Shown: piece by piece, positions 26,143-33,840 of the stretch
Numbering within the stretch: position 1 is the first letter of the stretch
Layout: every line of letters begins with the position of its first letter
Origin: Blautia parvula
GTDB taxonomy: Bacteria > Bacillota > Clostridia > Lachnospirales > Lachnospiraceae
Reading direction: 5' to 3'
Assembly (NCBI RefSeq): GCF_020215665.1
Contig: NZ_CP084061.1
Location: 4,176,001 to 4,240,000, forward strand
DNA: 64,000 nt
The notes under the pieces: generated by a model
What the model was told of the DNA's origin: nothing
Databases searched by the model: none
What the model saw: the letters and a program-made list of their open reading frames with translations, nothing else
Program-made: the position numbers and the translations under genes

Positions 26143-27480
26143 TTATACAATGCCGCTCTTCTTTTTCCACACACCTGTGAAATAGAAAAACAGGGAAATC
26201 CCCGTACCGATCACCCATCCGGCCGGCCAGGACATCCAGATACCTGCGGCGCCAAAGGGCACTGATAGCACGAATGCCAGAACTACCCTTAAAACCAGGT
26301 CCGTAAAGGTGGCGATCATAAACGCCTTCATACTTCCGGAACCTCTGAGAACGCCGTCCGCTATGAGTTTGAAAGAGATAATCATGTAAAAAGGTGATAC
26401 GATCCGCAGAAACTCCACACCAACCTGTGCTGCCGCTTCGCCTCCTTTACTCATAAAGAGCCGGATGACAGACGGGCCGAAAATAAAGAACAGAAGAAAC
26501 GCAGGTACCGCCACACACAGCACCAGCTTCACGCCGGCCCGGAACCCCTGGCTGATACGCTCTGTTTTCCCTGCCCCTGTATTCTGTGCCGTAAAGCTGG
26601 ACAGGCCGTTTCCCAGTGTTGTAAAACAGGTGATGGCAAAGGTATTTACCTTCATACCCGCAGAATATCCTGCAACCACTGCGGAACCATAGCTGTTGAT
26701 CAGGCCCTGTACGAACAGATTTCCCACGGATATAAAGCTTTGCTGCAGAATACTTGGCACTGCCACCCTGCTTATCTTCACGGCCATCCTCCATGAAAAT
26801 TTTGCATAACCCTCTGGTGTTTCTATTCCTTTCAGTCGCTTTATCAGCGTCACAAAGGCCAGCAGGGAAGAAACACCCTGCGCAAGAAACGTAGCCCAGG
26901 CCACACCGGCAACGCCCATGTGAAAGACAATGACAAACACCAGGTCCAGAACAATATTTCCCACAGAGGAAGCAATCAGGAAATACAGAGGAGTCCTGGA
27001 ATCCCCCAGCGCGGTAAATACTCCGGTGCAAATATTATAGAGAAACAGAAAAACAAGCCCCCCTATATAAATATTCAGATAAAGCGCTGAATCAGAAAAT
27101 ATATTCTCCGGCGTATTCATCAGCCGCATTAAAGGTCGGCTGAACAGAAATCCCAATGCGGACAGAACCACGGCAATCCCTACCGTAGATATGAGGGAGG
27201 TGCTGACGCAGCACTTCATCCTACCGTACTCCTTCGCCCCGAAATACAGCGAGATCACCACGGAACACCCTATGTTAAGCCCTGTGGCAACTGCCATGAA
27301 TATCATGGTTACAGGGTAGGATGCCCCCACCGCAGCCAGGGCATCCACACCTACAAACTTCCCGGCCACAATACTGTCCACAATATTATAAAACTGCTGA
27401 AACATAACACTGACCAGCATAGGTATAGTAAAGCGCCACAGGACCCGAAACGGCTTTCCCTGTGTCATATCAGTTATCAT
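26143..27480 (-). CDS. MATE family efflux transporter
   Basis: 445 residues, about 12 membrane helices, with the two-fold MATE/MatE pattern: the N-terminal half begins FTIPMLVSVMFQQFYNIVDSIVAGKFVG and the second half has VAVPSILQQSFISVGNLFVQGLINSYG. It exports a drug or metabolite using an ion gradient; substrate unknown. Monocistronic with its own terminator. The ATG at 27480 follows AAAGGAAG. Confidence 0.9.
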   Translation of the reverse strand: MITDMTQGKPFRVLWRFTIPMLVSVMFQQFYNIVDSIVAGKFVGVDALAAVGASYPVTMIFMAVATGLNIGCSVVISLYFGAKEYGRMKCCVSTSLISTVGIAVVLSALGFLFSRPLMRLMNTPENIFSDSALYLNIYIGGLVFLFLYNICTGVFTALGDSRTPLYFLIASSVGNIVLDLVFVIVFHMGVAGVAWATFLAQGVSSLLAFVTLIKRLKGIETPEGYAKFSWRMAVKISRVAVPSILQQSFISVGNLFVQGLINSYGSAVVAGYSAGMKVNTFAITCFTTLGNGLSSFTAQNTGAGKTERISQGFRAGVKLVLCVAVPAFLLFFIFGPSVIRLFMSKGGEAAAQVGVEFLRIVSPFYMIISFKLIADGVLRGSGSMKAFMIATFTDLVLRVVLAFVLSVPFGAAGIWMSWPAGWVIGTGISLFFYFTGVWKKKSGIV

Positions 27481-27576
27481 AAGTATCTCTTCCTTTCTTT
27501 GTTAACTTTCTGCACATTCTTATCTATTCTACCACTAAGAAGAAATACCTGCATTACTGAATATGATTTTTTCTCT

Positions 27577-29553
27577 CTATGCGTTTCTTCCTGCAAAATA
27601 ACCGCTGGATGTAGCCTCCCGAATCCTTCCTGTCTTTCTGCAGTCTCCCACTGCTATAAACTCTATTCCCAGGTCATAGCAGGTTTCCCGCAGCCTGTTT
27701 GTCTCCATATCCTTTGGACGCACACCTGCTGCAATGAGGACAGTATCTGCTTTGAGCATGGTTTCCTCCCCGTCTTTATTTTTTACTGCTGCCCCTTCGT
27801 CTGTGATCCTCACACAGGAGTGTCCCGTCAGGACAGGTATCCTGTAAAGTGCTATTTTTTCATCAATCATCTGTTTCAGCCCGCCATCAGCTTCCCCTGC
27901 GATAACATCCGTCATCTCCACAATAGTCACATTCTTTCCATCCTGCGCAAGGGCGATAGCCTCCTCACATCCCATAAGTCCCCCGCCGATAATAACCGTA
28001 TTATTTCCCGGAACAGCTCCCAGCTTATGCATGGATGCGGCAAATATAACATTTCCATGATCAATACCCTCGATCGGCGGAATGAATGGTTCACCGCCCA
28101 CAGCACTTATAACCAGGTCAGGCTCCAACTCCCGGATAAGTTCAGGTGTCACTGCCGTGTTCATACGGATCTCAGCCTGACTGTTCTGTACGCGGCTGAT
28201 AAGGGAATCCCTGAACATGCGGATATCATACTTGAATTCAATATGTTCGGAATAGCTGAGGGTCTTCCCAAGGGAATCACTGGACTCACATAAGACAACA
28301 CTGTGGCCCCTTTCCAGTCCGCCAAGTGCCGCCTGCATTCCTGCCGGTCCCCCGCCTGCTATCAATATTTTTTTCTTTTCATTTTCGAAAGAATTTTCCC
28401 TGGCAATCTCACGAAGCCTTCCCATGACAGGATTTACAGAACAGTAGACCACTCCATTCGGATAGGGTACATAAGGTATAAGTGCCCCGCTGTTGCAGCG
28501 CATACAGCGGATACAATGGGCTATTTCACAGCTTTTCCCCTTCATTGCCTTTTTAGGAAGGAATGGATCTGCTATCATCTGGCGTCCCATGGCAACCATA
28601 TCCACCTGTCCCTCCTCCAGCAGTTTTTCCATATACTCAGGATCTGACAATCCGCCAATACCGGTGACCGGAACACTGACTGCTTTTTTTATAACTGCCG
28701 CATACGGTATATTCACACCATTTGGGAAAAACGGGCCGGGGAACATGCGTACCATAGTAGCGGGATCATGAAAGCTTCCCACTGATACATGGAAGGAATC
28801 TACCTTATCCTCGATCATATGAGCAAAGACAGCCATTTCCTCCTCTTCCAGTCCCCCTTCGATCAGCTCTGAACCAGATATACGGTATTCTATCGGAAAA
28901 TTCCTTCCGCACCGCTCCCTTACCCTGTCCAGAACCATAATGGGAAAACGGGCACGGTTTTCCAGGCTTCCGCCGTATTTGTCTGTCCTCTTATTATTAA
29001 GCGGAGAAAGGAATTGGTCAAGGAGCCAGCCGTGTCCCCCGTGCACCATTACCATATCAACACCTGCGAATTTTGCCATGAAAGCTGCCTCTGCGTAGGC
29101 GTCCGCAATTTCATTCATCATATCCTCTGTCATCTCTTTTACCTCTGCGCCATAATGGTTGACAGAGGGTGAAGGCCCCCATACTTCCCCGTCTTCAGGC
29201 AGATAGGCCGGATGTGCTCTTCTTCCGGAATGTACAAGCTCTATGGATACAAAGGTGTCATACTGATGCACACTGTCAACCAGCCTTGTCAGGGACGGAA
29301 GCAGGCCGGGGTCATCCAGATGAGCCATTCGCGGATGACATGCATCCGTACGCGAATGAACCCCTGTCTCCCCAATGGTAAGGAGAGCCGCACCGCCTCT
29401 TGCCAATGTGGTATAAAAATCAATGTTGTCCTGTGCAAAATATCCCTTTTCCTCTCCTCTGCCTGTGATCGTCATCGGAGATACACATATTCTGTTTTTT
29501 AATGTCAGCGGCCCTATTTTCACGGGGCTGAATAAATGTGGATAATGCTTCAT
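27577..29553 (-). CDS. OYE-type NADH:flavin oxidoreductase / enoate reductase
   Basis: 658 residues from ATG 29553, which follows AAAGGAG. Three parts: an N-terminal FMN barrel (residues 1 to about 340, with VHGGHGWLLDQFLSP), a 4Fe-4S site (CIRCMRCNSG plus a following C), and FAD- and NAD-binding domains (AGGGPAGMQAA and VIIGGGLMGCEEA). The same layout occurs in 2,4-dienoyl-CoA reductase, 2-enoate reductases and bile acid BaiCD/BaiH. It reduces an activated C=C bond, oxygen-sensitive and cytosolic. The HGDR motif reported for bilirubin reductase is not present, so that identity is not supported. Confidence 0.88.
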   Translation of the reverse strand: MKHYPHLFSPVKIGPLTLKNRICVSPMTITGRGEEKGYFAQDNIDFYTTLARGGAALLTIGETGVHSRTDACHPRMAHLDDPGLLPSLTRLVDSVHQYDTFVSIELVHSGRRAHPAYLPEDGEVWGPSPSVNHYGAEVKEMTEDMMNEIADAYAEAAFMAKFAGVDMVMVHGGHGWLLDQFLSPLNNKRTDKYGGSLENRARFPIMVLDRVRERCGRNFPIEYRISGSELIEGGLEEEEMAVFAHMIEDKVDSFHVSVGSFHDPATMVRMFPGPFFPNGVNIPYAAVIKKAVSVPVTGIGGLSDPEYMEKLLEEGQVDMVAMGRQMIADPFLPKKAMKGKSCEIAHCIRCMRCNSGALIPYVPYPNGVVYCSVNPVMGRLREIARENSFENEKKKILIAGGGPAGMQAALGGLERGHSVVLCESSDSLGKTLSYSEHIEFKYDIRMFRDSLISRVQNSQAEIRMNTAVTPELIRELEPDLVISAVGGEPFIPPIEGIDHGNVIFAASMHKLGAVPGNNTVIIGGGLMGCEEAIALAQDGKNVTIVEMTDVIAGEADGGLKQMIDEKIALYRIPVLTGHSCVRITDEGAAVKNKDGEETMLKADTVLIAAGVRPKDMETNRLRETCYDLGIEFIAVGDCRKTGRIREATSSGYFAGRNA

Positions 29554-29576
29554 AATTCCTTCTCCTTTTACTCGGT

Positions 29577-29597
29577 CTGCTTTGTACAGCAAAGCAG
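29577..29597. promoter_or_regulatory. Perfect hairpin/operator in the leader of the OYE gene
   Basis: CTGCTTTG (29577-29584) and CAAAGCAG (29590-29597) are perfect 8-bp arms around TACAG, about 24 bases before the start codon and just before the ribosome site. Possible repressor site or RNA structure; no regulator gene is adjacent. Confidence 0.45.
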
Positions 29598-29660
29598 AAT
29601 GTTATATCTCCATCTTACACCAGAGGGCTTCCAATAACAATAAAGAGTAATATTTCTTCA

Positions 29661-29690
29661 TACAAAAAACAAGAGGCCCATACAGGCCTC
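29661..29690 (-). terminator. Terminator of the rubrerythrin gene
   Basis: Minus strand GAGGCC TGTATG GGCCTC followed by TTGTTTTTTG. Confidence 0.9.
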
Positions 29691-29723
29691 CCGCTATAGC
29701 AATATGAATTCATTAAGTGAGGA

Positions 29724-30260
29724 TTAATAATTTTCAACTTTTCTTTCAAAGTATGCCTTAGGATGAGCGCATACCGGACAGATTTCCGGAGCCTCCTCTG
29801 CTTCATGTACGTAACCGCAGTTTCTGCACTTCCATCCTAAAGGAGCATCTCCCTTGAATGTCTTGTCTGCCTTATAGCTTTCAAGAAGTTTTTTGTAACG
29901 TCTCTCGTGCGCAGCTTCCACTTTTGCAACGCCCTCAAATTTCTCTGCCAGATCTTCAAATCCTTCTTCTCTGGCTTCCTGAGCCATACGTGCATACATA
30001 TCTGTCCATTCAAAGTTTTCACCTGCTGCTGCATCTTCCAGGTTCTGGGCAATATCATGGATACCATGAATCTCTTTGAACCACATCTTTGCGTGTTCTT
30101 TTTCCTGGTCTGCTGTCTCCAGATATAAAGCAGCTAACTGCTCATAACCGGCTTTTTTTGCTGCAGATGCGTAATATGTATATTTATTTCTTGCCTGTGA
30201 TTCACCGGCAAATGCGTCCCATAAGTTTTTCTCTGTTTTTGTTCCTGCGTACTTTGACAT
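29724..30260 (-). CDS. rbr: Rubrerythrin
   Basis: 178 residues from ATG 30260, which follows GGAGG. The N-terminal four-helix bundle has the diiron pattern of rubrerythrins (FAGESQARNKYTYYA, ADQEKEHAKMW, VAKVEAAHERRY), followed by a C-terminal rubredoxin domain with CRNC and CPVC. It reduces hydrogen peroxide in anaerobes, taking electrons through rubredoxin or a flavoprotein. It follows the reverse rubrerythrin gene and may share its transcript. Confidence 0.93.
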   Translation of the reverse strand: MSKYAGTKTEKNLWDAFAGESQARNKYTYYASAAKKAGYEQLAALYLETADQEKEHAKMWFKEIHGIHDIAQNLEDAAAGENFEWTDMYARMAQEAREEGFEDLAEKFEGVAKVEAAHERRYKKLLESYKADKTFKGDAPLGWKCRNCGYVHEAEEAPEICPVCAHPKAYFERKVENY

Positions 30261-30308
30261 ATTAAAACCCTCCATAAAATTCTGCAAACAAGCGACTGTT
30301 TATTTTTT

Positions 30309-30339
30309 TTGCAGAACCGGACGTCTGCCGGCTCTGCAA
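30309..30339. other. Strong stem-loop between the two rubrerythrin genes
   Basis: TTGCAGA.CCGG / CCGG.TCTGCAA with one internal mismatch and a 7-base loop. The T-tract lies on the wrong side for a terminator of the minus-strand genes, so an mRNA stability or processing role is more likely. Confidence 0.5.
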
Positions 30340-30352
30340 AATAATATTTGAA

Positions 30353-30895
30353 TTAACCGAAGTATCTCTTTAACAGACCTTCAAATGCTTTTCCGTGACG
30401 AGCTTCGTCTCTGGCCATCTCATGTACTGTATCATGGATAGCATCCAGGTTAGCAGCTTTCGCACGTTTTGCCAGGTCAAACTTACCTGCTGTTGCACCA
30501 TTCTCTGCAGCAACACGCATTTCCAGGTTTTTCTTTGTGCTGTCTGTTACAACTTCACCTAATAACTCTGCGAATTTAGCAGCATGCTCTGCTTCTTCGT
30601 AAGCAGCTTTTTCCCAGTATAAACCGATTTCCGGATATCCTTCTCTGTGAGCAACTCTTGCCATAGCCAGGTACATACCAACCTCTGAGCACTCGCCTTC
30701 AAAGTTAGCTCTTAAATCAGCAATGATGTCTTCGCTTACACCCTGAGCTACACCTACAACGTGCTCTGCTGCCCAGCTCATCTCGCCTGCCTGCTCTGTA
30801 AATTTATCAGCACCTACGCCACATACCGGACATTTTTCCGGAGCTGCATCGCCTTCATAAACATATCCACATACACTACATACAAATTTTTTCAT
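30353..30895 (-). CDS. Reverse rubrerythrin (rubredoxin domain first)
   Basis: 180 residues from ATG 30895 (AAGGAG, 10-base gap; the ATG at 30904 is too close to the site). The rubredoxin domain is at the N-terminus ([10 protein letters not shown]...CPVCG), followed by the ferritin-like diiron domain ([34 protein letters not shown]). This order is that of reverse rubrerythrins, NADH-dependent peroxidases in clostridia that are strongly PerR-controlled. The promoter and PerR-like box lie directly upstream. Confidence 0.92.
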   Translation of the reverse strand: MKKFVCSVCGYVYEGDAAPEKCPVCGVGADKFTEQAGEMSWAAEHVVGVAQGVSEDIIADLRANFEGECSEVGMYLAMARVAHREGYPEIGLYWEKAAYEEAEHAAKFAELLGEVVTDSTKKNLEMRVAAENGATAGKFDLAKRAKAANLDAIHDTVHEMARDEARHGKAFEGLLKRYFG

Positions 30896-30954
30896 AATAC
30901 TCATTCTCCTTTTTGATTATAATATTTTGTTATTTAATGGTTTCTCTTTTTAAT

Positions 30955-30973
30955 AACAGTAATGATTACTGTT
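30955..30973. promoter_or_regulatory. PerR/Fur-type box of the reverse rubrerythrin gene
   Basis: AACAGTAATGATTACTGTT is a perfect 9-1-9 inverted repeat with the ATAAT/ATTA core spacing of Fur-family boxes. It covers the predicted transcription start just after the -10 element, the right position for repression. Confidence 0.8.
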
Positions 30974-30975
30974 TT

Positions 30976-31004
30976 AATGTAACATACTTGACAATTTTTG
31001 TCAA
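30976..31004 (-). promoter_or_regulatory. Promoter of the reverse rubrerythrin gene
   Basis: Minus strand TTGACA (30999-31004), 17 bp, TACATT (30976-30981). The -35 overlaps the stop codon of perR, so the two genes are independently transcribed. Confidence 0.7.
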
Positions 31005-31408
31005 CTAGTTTTTTTAATTTTTTTTGCTTCCAGACATTCTTTACAAATTCCGTAAAAAGTAGTCATATGACCTGTTATTTTTCCGTCAAAACTCTCGGCC
31101 ACTTTTTCCTTCATACAGTCAAATTCGCTTGCCTCTATGTCTGTGATGTTGTGACACTGGGTGCATATAAAATGACTATGAGGTTTTGTATTACAGTCGA
31201 ATCTGTCCGGTCCGTCCCCTGTTGTGATCTTGGCGATCTCACCCAGGTCAACCAACAGAGACAGGTTTCGGTATACCGTTCCGAGACTGATATTCGGAAA
31301 CTCGGCTTTGATCCCTGCATATACAGTATCGGCCGTAGGATGCTCCCTGCTGTTCATCACGAACTCACGGATGGATTCCCGCTGACGGCTGTACTTCAAT
31401 GTTGCCAT
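31001..31408 (-). CDS. perR: PerR-type peroxide-responsive repressor (Fur family)
   Basis: 135 residues. The winged helix has HPTADTVYAGIK and ISLGTVYRNL. Candidate PerR metal ligands line up as H23, D71, H77, H79 and D90; the aspartates at D71 and D90 favour PerR over Fur. Structural zinc cysteine pairs are CTQC and CKEC. It represses peroxide-defence genes until H2O2 oxidises a ligand histidine. Fur-type boxes lie at its own promoter and at the next gene, indicating autoregulation and control of the rubrerythrins. Confidence 0.9.
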   Translation of the reverse strand: MATLKYSRQRESIREFVMNSREHPTADTVYAGIKAEFPNISLGTVYRNLSLLVDLGEIAKITTGDGPDRFDCNTKPHSHFICTQCHNITDIEASEFDCMKEKVAESFDGKITGHMTTFYGICKECLEAKKIKKTS

Positions 31409-31424
31409 CGCACCCTCCTTTCAA

Positions 31425-31439
31425 TAACAATAATTGTTA
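31425..31439. promoter_or_regulatory. PerR/Fur-type box in the perR promoter
   Basis: TAACAATAATTGTTA is a perfect 7-1-7 inverted repeat just after the -10 element of perR. Half-sites resemble those of the box at 30955. Confidence 0.7.
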
Positions 31440-31447
31440 CTGATATA

Positions 31448-31476
31448 ACTATACAATACTTAACTATTTTTGTCAA
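31448..31476 (-). promoter_or_regulatory. perR: Promoter of perR
   Basis: Minus strand TTGACA (31471-31476), 17 bp, TATAGT (31448-31453), almost consensus. Confidence 0.85.
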
Positions 31477-31495
31477 GAATAAATTTATAAAAATT

Positions 31496-31520
31496 CCGGC
31501 TGTAATAAAAGCCGGTTTTT
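31496..31520 (+). terminator. Terminator-like hairpin upstream of the toxin locus
   Basis: CCGGCT / AGCCGG with an 8-base loop, T5 on the plus side and ATTTTT on the minus side. No gene ends here on the plus strand, so it may insulate the small locus from perR or terminate antisense read-through. Function uncertain. Confidence 0.55.
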
Positions 31521-31623
31521 GTAGAATACTCCTGAATATTATTTTTGTGTACTTTTTATGCTGATATTGCCCATTATATGTCCTATAACGAATATGCTGT
31601 CGACCCTTTCCAGCAGGAAAGAG

Positions 31624-31643
31624 GTGCATGGATGGACTACATA
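31624..31643 (+). repeat. Direct repeat A at the toxin start codon
   Basis: GTGCAT (31624-31629), 3 bases, TGGACTACATA (31633-31643). The same 17 conserved bases recur at 31772-31792 with a 4-base spacer. It covers the toxin start codon, the position needed for antisense blocking of translation. Confidence 0.85.
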
Positions 31644-31727
31644 ATAAATTTAATAATTTCGGTTATGGCCGGTATTATCACATATTTTATCGGCAAATGG
31701 TTGGACCGAAATAAAAAAGACAGCTAA
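31632..31727 (+). CDS. Fst-like type I toxin peptide
   Basis: 31 residues, MDYIINLIISVMAGIITYFI then GKWLDRNKKDS: one membrane helix followed by a short charged tail with WLDRN, the layout of Fst/Par toxins. The ATG at 31632 follows GAGG (31621-31624) by 7 bases; a longer frame reaches 31545 but has no ribosome site. Known relatives insert into the membrane and are held off by a small antisense RNA. The surrounding repeats, terminator and antisense promoter fit that design. Similarity was judged by eye only. Confidence 0.78.
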   Translation: MDYIINLIISVMAGIITYFIGKWLDRNKKDS

Positions 31728-31734
31728 CCAAAGC

Positions 31735-31771
31735 GAACCCCTACGGACCGACACTCCGTGGGGGTTCTTTT
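31735..31771. terminator. Shared bidirectional terminator of the toxin and antitoxin RNAs
   Basis: A 13-bp stem GAACCCCTACGGA / TCCGTGGGGGTTC with one T-G pair, loop CCGACAC, then TTTT on the plus side. On the minus side the tail GCTTTGGTT is weaker. It starts 8 bases after the toxin stop codon. Confidence 0.85.
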
Positions 31772-31792
31772 GTGCATTTCTTGGACTACATA
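31772..31792 (+). repeat. Direct repeat B inside the antitoxin RNA
   Basis: GTGCAT, 4 bases, TGGACTACATA: a copy of direct repeat A. Transcribed from the minus strand it becomes complementary to the toxin initiation region. Confidence 0.85.
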
Positions 31793-31806
31793 TTTTATTC
31801 ATCTCA

Positions 31807-31835
31807 ATCATATTCTATTTTTTAAGAAATGTCAA
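31807..31835 (-). promoter_or_regulatory. Antitoxin RNA promoter
   Basis: Minus strand TTGACA (31830-31835), 17 bp, TATGAT (31807-31812), close to consensus as expected for a constitutively made unstable antitoxin. No gene lies in front of it. Confidence 0.8.
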
Positions 31836-31942
31836 TACTATTTGCAATAAAACACTTTGCATCAGCATCATTACCAAATTCTCTCATTCAATACCAAAAA
31901 GATTTTGTTAAACACTACCGAATTAACCATTCGCCTATCCCA

Positions 31943-32758
31943 TCATCTGGCATCCAACGCGTTCAGCGTATACTCATGTATCGCTTCCCTCCTGAACTTA
32001 TCAGACTCCAGTATATGTGAGAACAGTATATCCACCATAACCAAAATGGGAAACTGTGGGGAAATGGCCTTTCCCTTTTCCAGGTTCTCCTTCACGGCAA
32101 ACAGCAGAATCTCATCGCAGTAACCCAAAAATGTCTTATCTTTCCTTGACGTCATGAGAATCGTGGTCGCGCCTCTTTCTTTAGCTGCCTTCAGAGAGGT
32201 CATTACCTCTTCTGTTCTGCCGCTGACGCTGATTCCAATGACCGCGCATTCCTCATCCAGCAGTACGGAGTTGATCTTCATAATATGTGTATCCGTCACT
32301 GCCTCCACATTGACACCGATACGCATAAAACGTATTTTCATTTCCGTTCCCACCAGACCGGAACTTCCCTTACCATATACATATACCCGTTTCTTTTCGG
32401 ATAATACATTGACAATACGCTTCATCTGTTCTTCATTTACCAGGGAATAACTCTTGTTCAAAAGCTCCTGGTAAGTGTTCAGTACCATTTTTGTCTGGTC
32501 ATTACTCACGGGATAATTCCGCACAGTACCCTGTTCATAACAGAACAAAAATTCCCGATATCCTTTATAGCCACATTTCTTTGCAAACCGGGACAGGGAC
32601 GCCTCCGACACGTACAGACGGCTTGATACACTCTTGGATGACAGATCTATCTTCTCTGTGTTGTTGATAAAAAAATCAGCGATTGTCTTCTCCAGAGGTG
32701 TAAAGCTGTTATAAATTGATTCTATATGAGGAATGATGTTTTTTTCATACTGCTCCAT
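31943..32758 (-). CDS. RpiR/MurR family transcriptional regulator
   Basis: 271 residues: an N-terminal RpiR helix-turn-helix (SSRLYVSEASLSRFAKKCGYKGYREFL) and a C-terminal SIS sugar-phosphate-binding domain (VYGKGSSGLVG, ISVSGRTEEV). It sits next to the NanK-like kinase and other sialic acid genes, so its effector is probably ManNAc-6-P or GlcNAc-6-P, and the TGAAA-N4-TTTCA sites at 37700-37826 are its likely operators. Confidence 0.9.
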   Translation of the reverse strand: MEQYEKNIIPHIESIYNSFTPLEKTIADFFINNTEKIDLSSKSVSSRLYVSEASLSRFAKKCGYKGYREFLFCYEQGTVRNYPVSNDQTKMVLNTYQELLNKSYSLVNEEQMKRIVNVLSEKKRVYVYGKGSSGLVGTEMKIRFMRIGVNVEAVTDTHIMKINSVLLDEECAVIGISVSGRTEEVMTSLKAAKERGATTILMTSRKDKTFLGYCDEILLFAVKENLEKGKAISPQFPILVMVDILFSHILESDKFRREAIHEYTLNALDAR

Positions 32759-32802
32759 ACGAGCACCTCCATTCTATCTGTCCATGCGGCAGGCTGACCT
32801 GT

Positions 32803-33690
32803 CTAAGAATGTCTTCCGCGGAAATGATAAAATGCCCCGAGCATTCCGGCCTGATTTTTATTTTCCGCAAATGCCAGTCTGGTATGAGACGCCACTGACG
32901 GTATCAAATACTTATCCAGGCTGTTTCTTATCCTGTCATACAGATATTCCTTCTGGGCCATGATTCCGCCACCCAGAACCACAACCTCAGGGTTGATAAC
33001 ATAACAGATATTTGCAATACCCATCCCCAGCACATCCACCATCTCATCAATGGCACGGATACAGTCTGCATCCCCCTGTTTCGCATGTTCAAACACATAC
33101 CTGCCGTCAATGCTGTCAGGGTTCAGATTCTTGTATTCCGCCGTCTTTTTCACCAGGATGCTGCTTGCGCCCATATCCTGGAACTCACCTCCGGGAAGGT
33201 GCATATATCCAATCTCACATCCGCTGCCGGAAAATCCGTGGAATACCTGGTCATCCATCACAATCGCACCGCCGATCCCTGTTCCGATGGTAAGGCACAG
33301 GCTGATCTTACTGCCCCTGGAAGCGCCTGCAAAATTTTCCGCAAGCCCGGCGCAGTTCACATCATTTTCCACTTCACAGGGGAGATGGAACTTTTCTTCC
33401 AGTGTCTTTTTGATCTCTGTTCCCGTATATTCCGGAATCAGCGGGGCGGAATGTGTAATTCTGCCCTCTTCGCAGTCCACCATGCCGGCTGTGGAGATAC
33501 AGATTCCTGCAGGACTGTAATCCACCAGATAATCTTCAATAATCTTCACTGCCTTTTTCATAATTCCCGGTCCGCCATACTGCATAGCCTCTGTCGGCAT
33601 CTCGCCAGTCACAAGAAATGCCGCATCTTCCTGTATTATACCATACTTTATAGAAGTACCGCCAATATCTATACAAATATATTGCTTCAT
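32803..33690 (-). CDS. nanK: ROK kinase, probable N-acetylmannosamine kinase
   Basis: 295 residues from ATG 33690, 7 bases after AAGGAG; three upstream in-frame ATGs are not used. It has the ATP motif CIDIGGTSIKYG and GTGIGGAIVMDDQVFHGFSG. The usual ROK zinc cysteines are absent: the region reads YMHLPGGEFQDMGASS, a known non-zinc subgroup. Its place between the RpiR regulator and the nan genes makes ManNAc the likely substrate, giving ManNAc-6-P for NanE. Confidence 0.8.
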   Translation of the reverse strand: MKQYICIDIGGTSIKYGIIQEDAAFLVTGEMPTEAMQYGGPGIMKKAVKIIEDYLVDYSPAGICISTAGMVDCEEGRITHSAPLIPEYTGTEIKKTLEEKFHLPCEVENDVNCAGLAENFAGASRGSKISLCLTIGTGIGGAIVMDDQVFHGFSGSGCEIGYMHLPGGEFQDMGASSILVKKTAEYKNLNPDSIDGRYVFEHAKQGDADCIRAIDEMVDVLGMGIANICYVINPEVVVLGGGIMAQKEYLYDRIRNSLDKYLIPSVASHTRLAFAENKNQAGMLGAFYHFRGRHS

Positions 33691-33746
33691 ATGCATGCTC
33701 CTTATCATTATTCTCTCAGCCGCATTCCCTGCAGCATAAAAACGTG

Positions 33747-33793
33747 ACAAAAGGGAACTGTAATGTCACATCCCCGCGGCCTTTACAGTTCCC
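33747..33793 (-). terminator. Terminator after yhcH
   Basis: Minus strand GGGAACTGTAA / TTACAGTTCCC (11 bp, 19-base loop), followed by TTTTGTC. It closes the nanE-nanA-symporter-yhcH transcript, so nanK and the RpiR gene need read-through or their own promoter. Confidence 0.85.
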
Positions 33794-33840
33794 TATATTG
33801 TACCATGAGTTCTGCCCCACAGTCTTTAAAGAATCATGGA

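Larger units (their letters stand above)
31730..31800 (-). ncRNA. Candidate antitoxin RNA (par RNA II-like)
   Basis: From the promoter at 31807-31835 the transcript should start near 31800 and end after the hairpin at 31735-31767, about 65-75 nt, the size of RNA II of par. It carries the complement of direct repeat B, so it can pair with repeat A around the toxin start codon, and it overlaps the toxin mRNA at the shared terminator. No RNA data; prediction from layout. Confidence 0.7.

Noticed and set aside
27577..29553. Bilirubin reductase identity for the OYE-type enzyme
   Set aside because: The active-site loop is HGGHGWLLDQF, not the HGDR type described for that enzyme; a general enoate/dienoyl reductase fits better.
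30309..30339. Hairpin between rubrerythrin genes as a terminator
   Set aside because: T-tract is on the wrong side for the minus-strand genes.
31545..31631. Longer 60-residue version of the toxin frame
   Set aside because: No ribosome site upstream of 31545, while the ATG at 31632 has one and the short form matches the size of Fst toxins.
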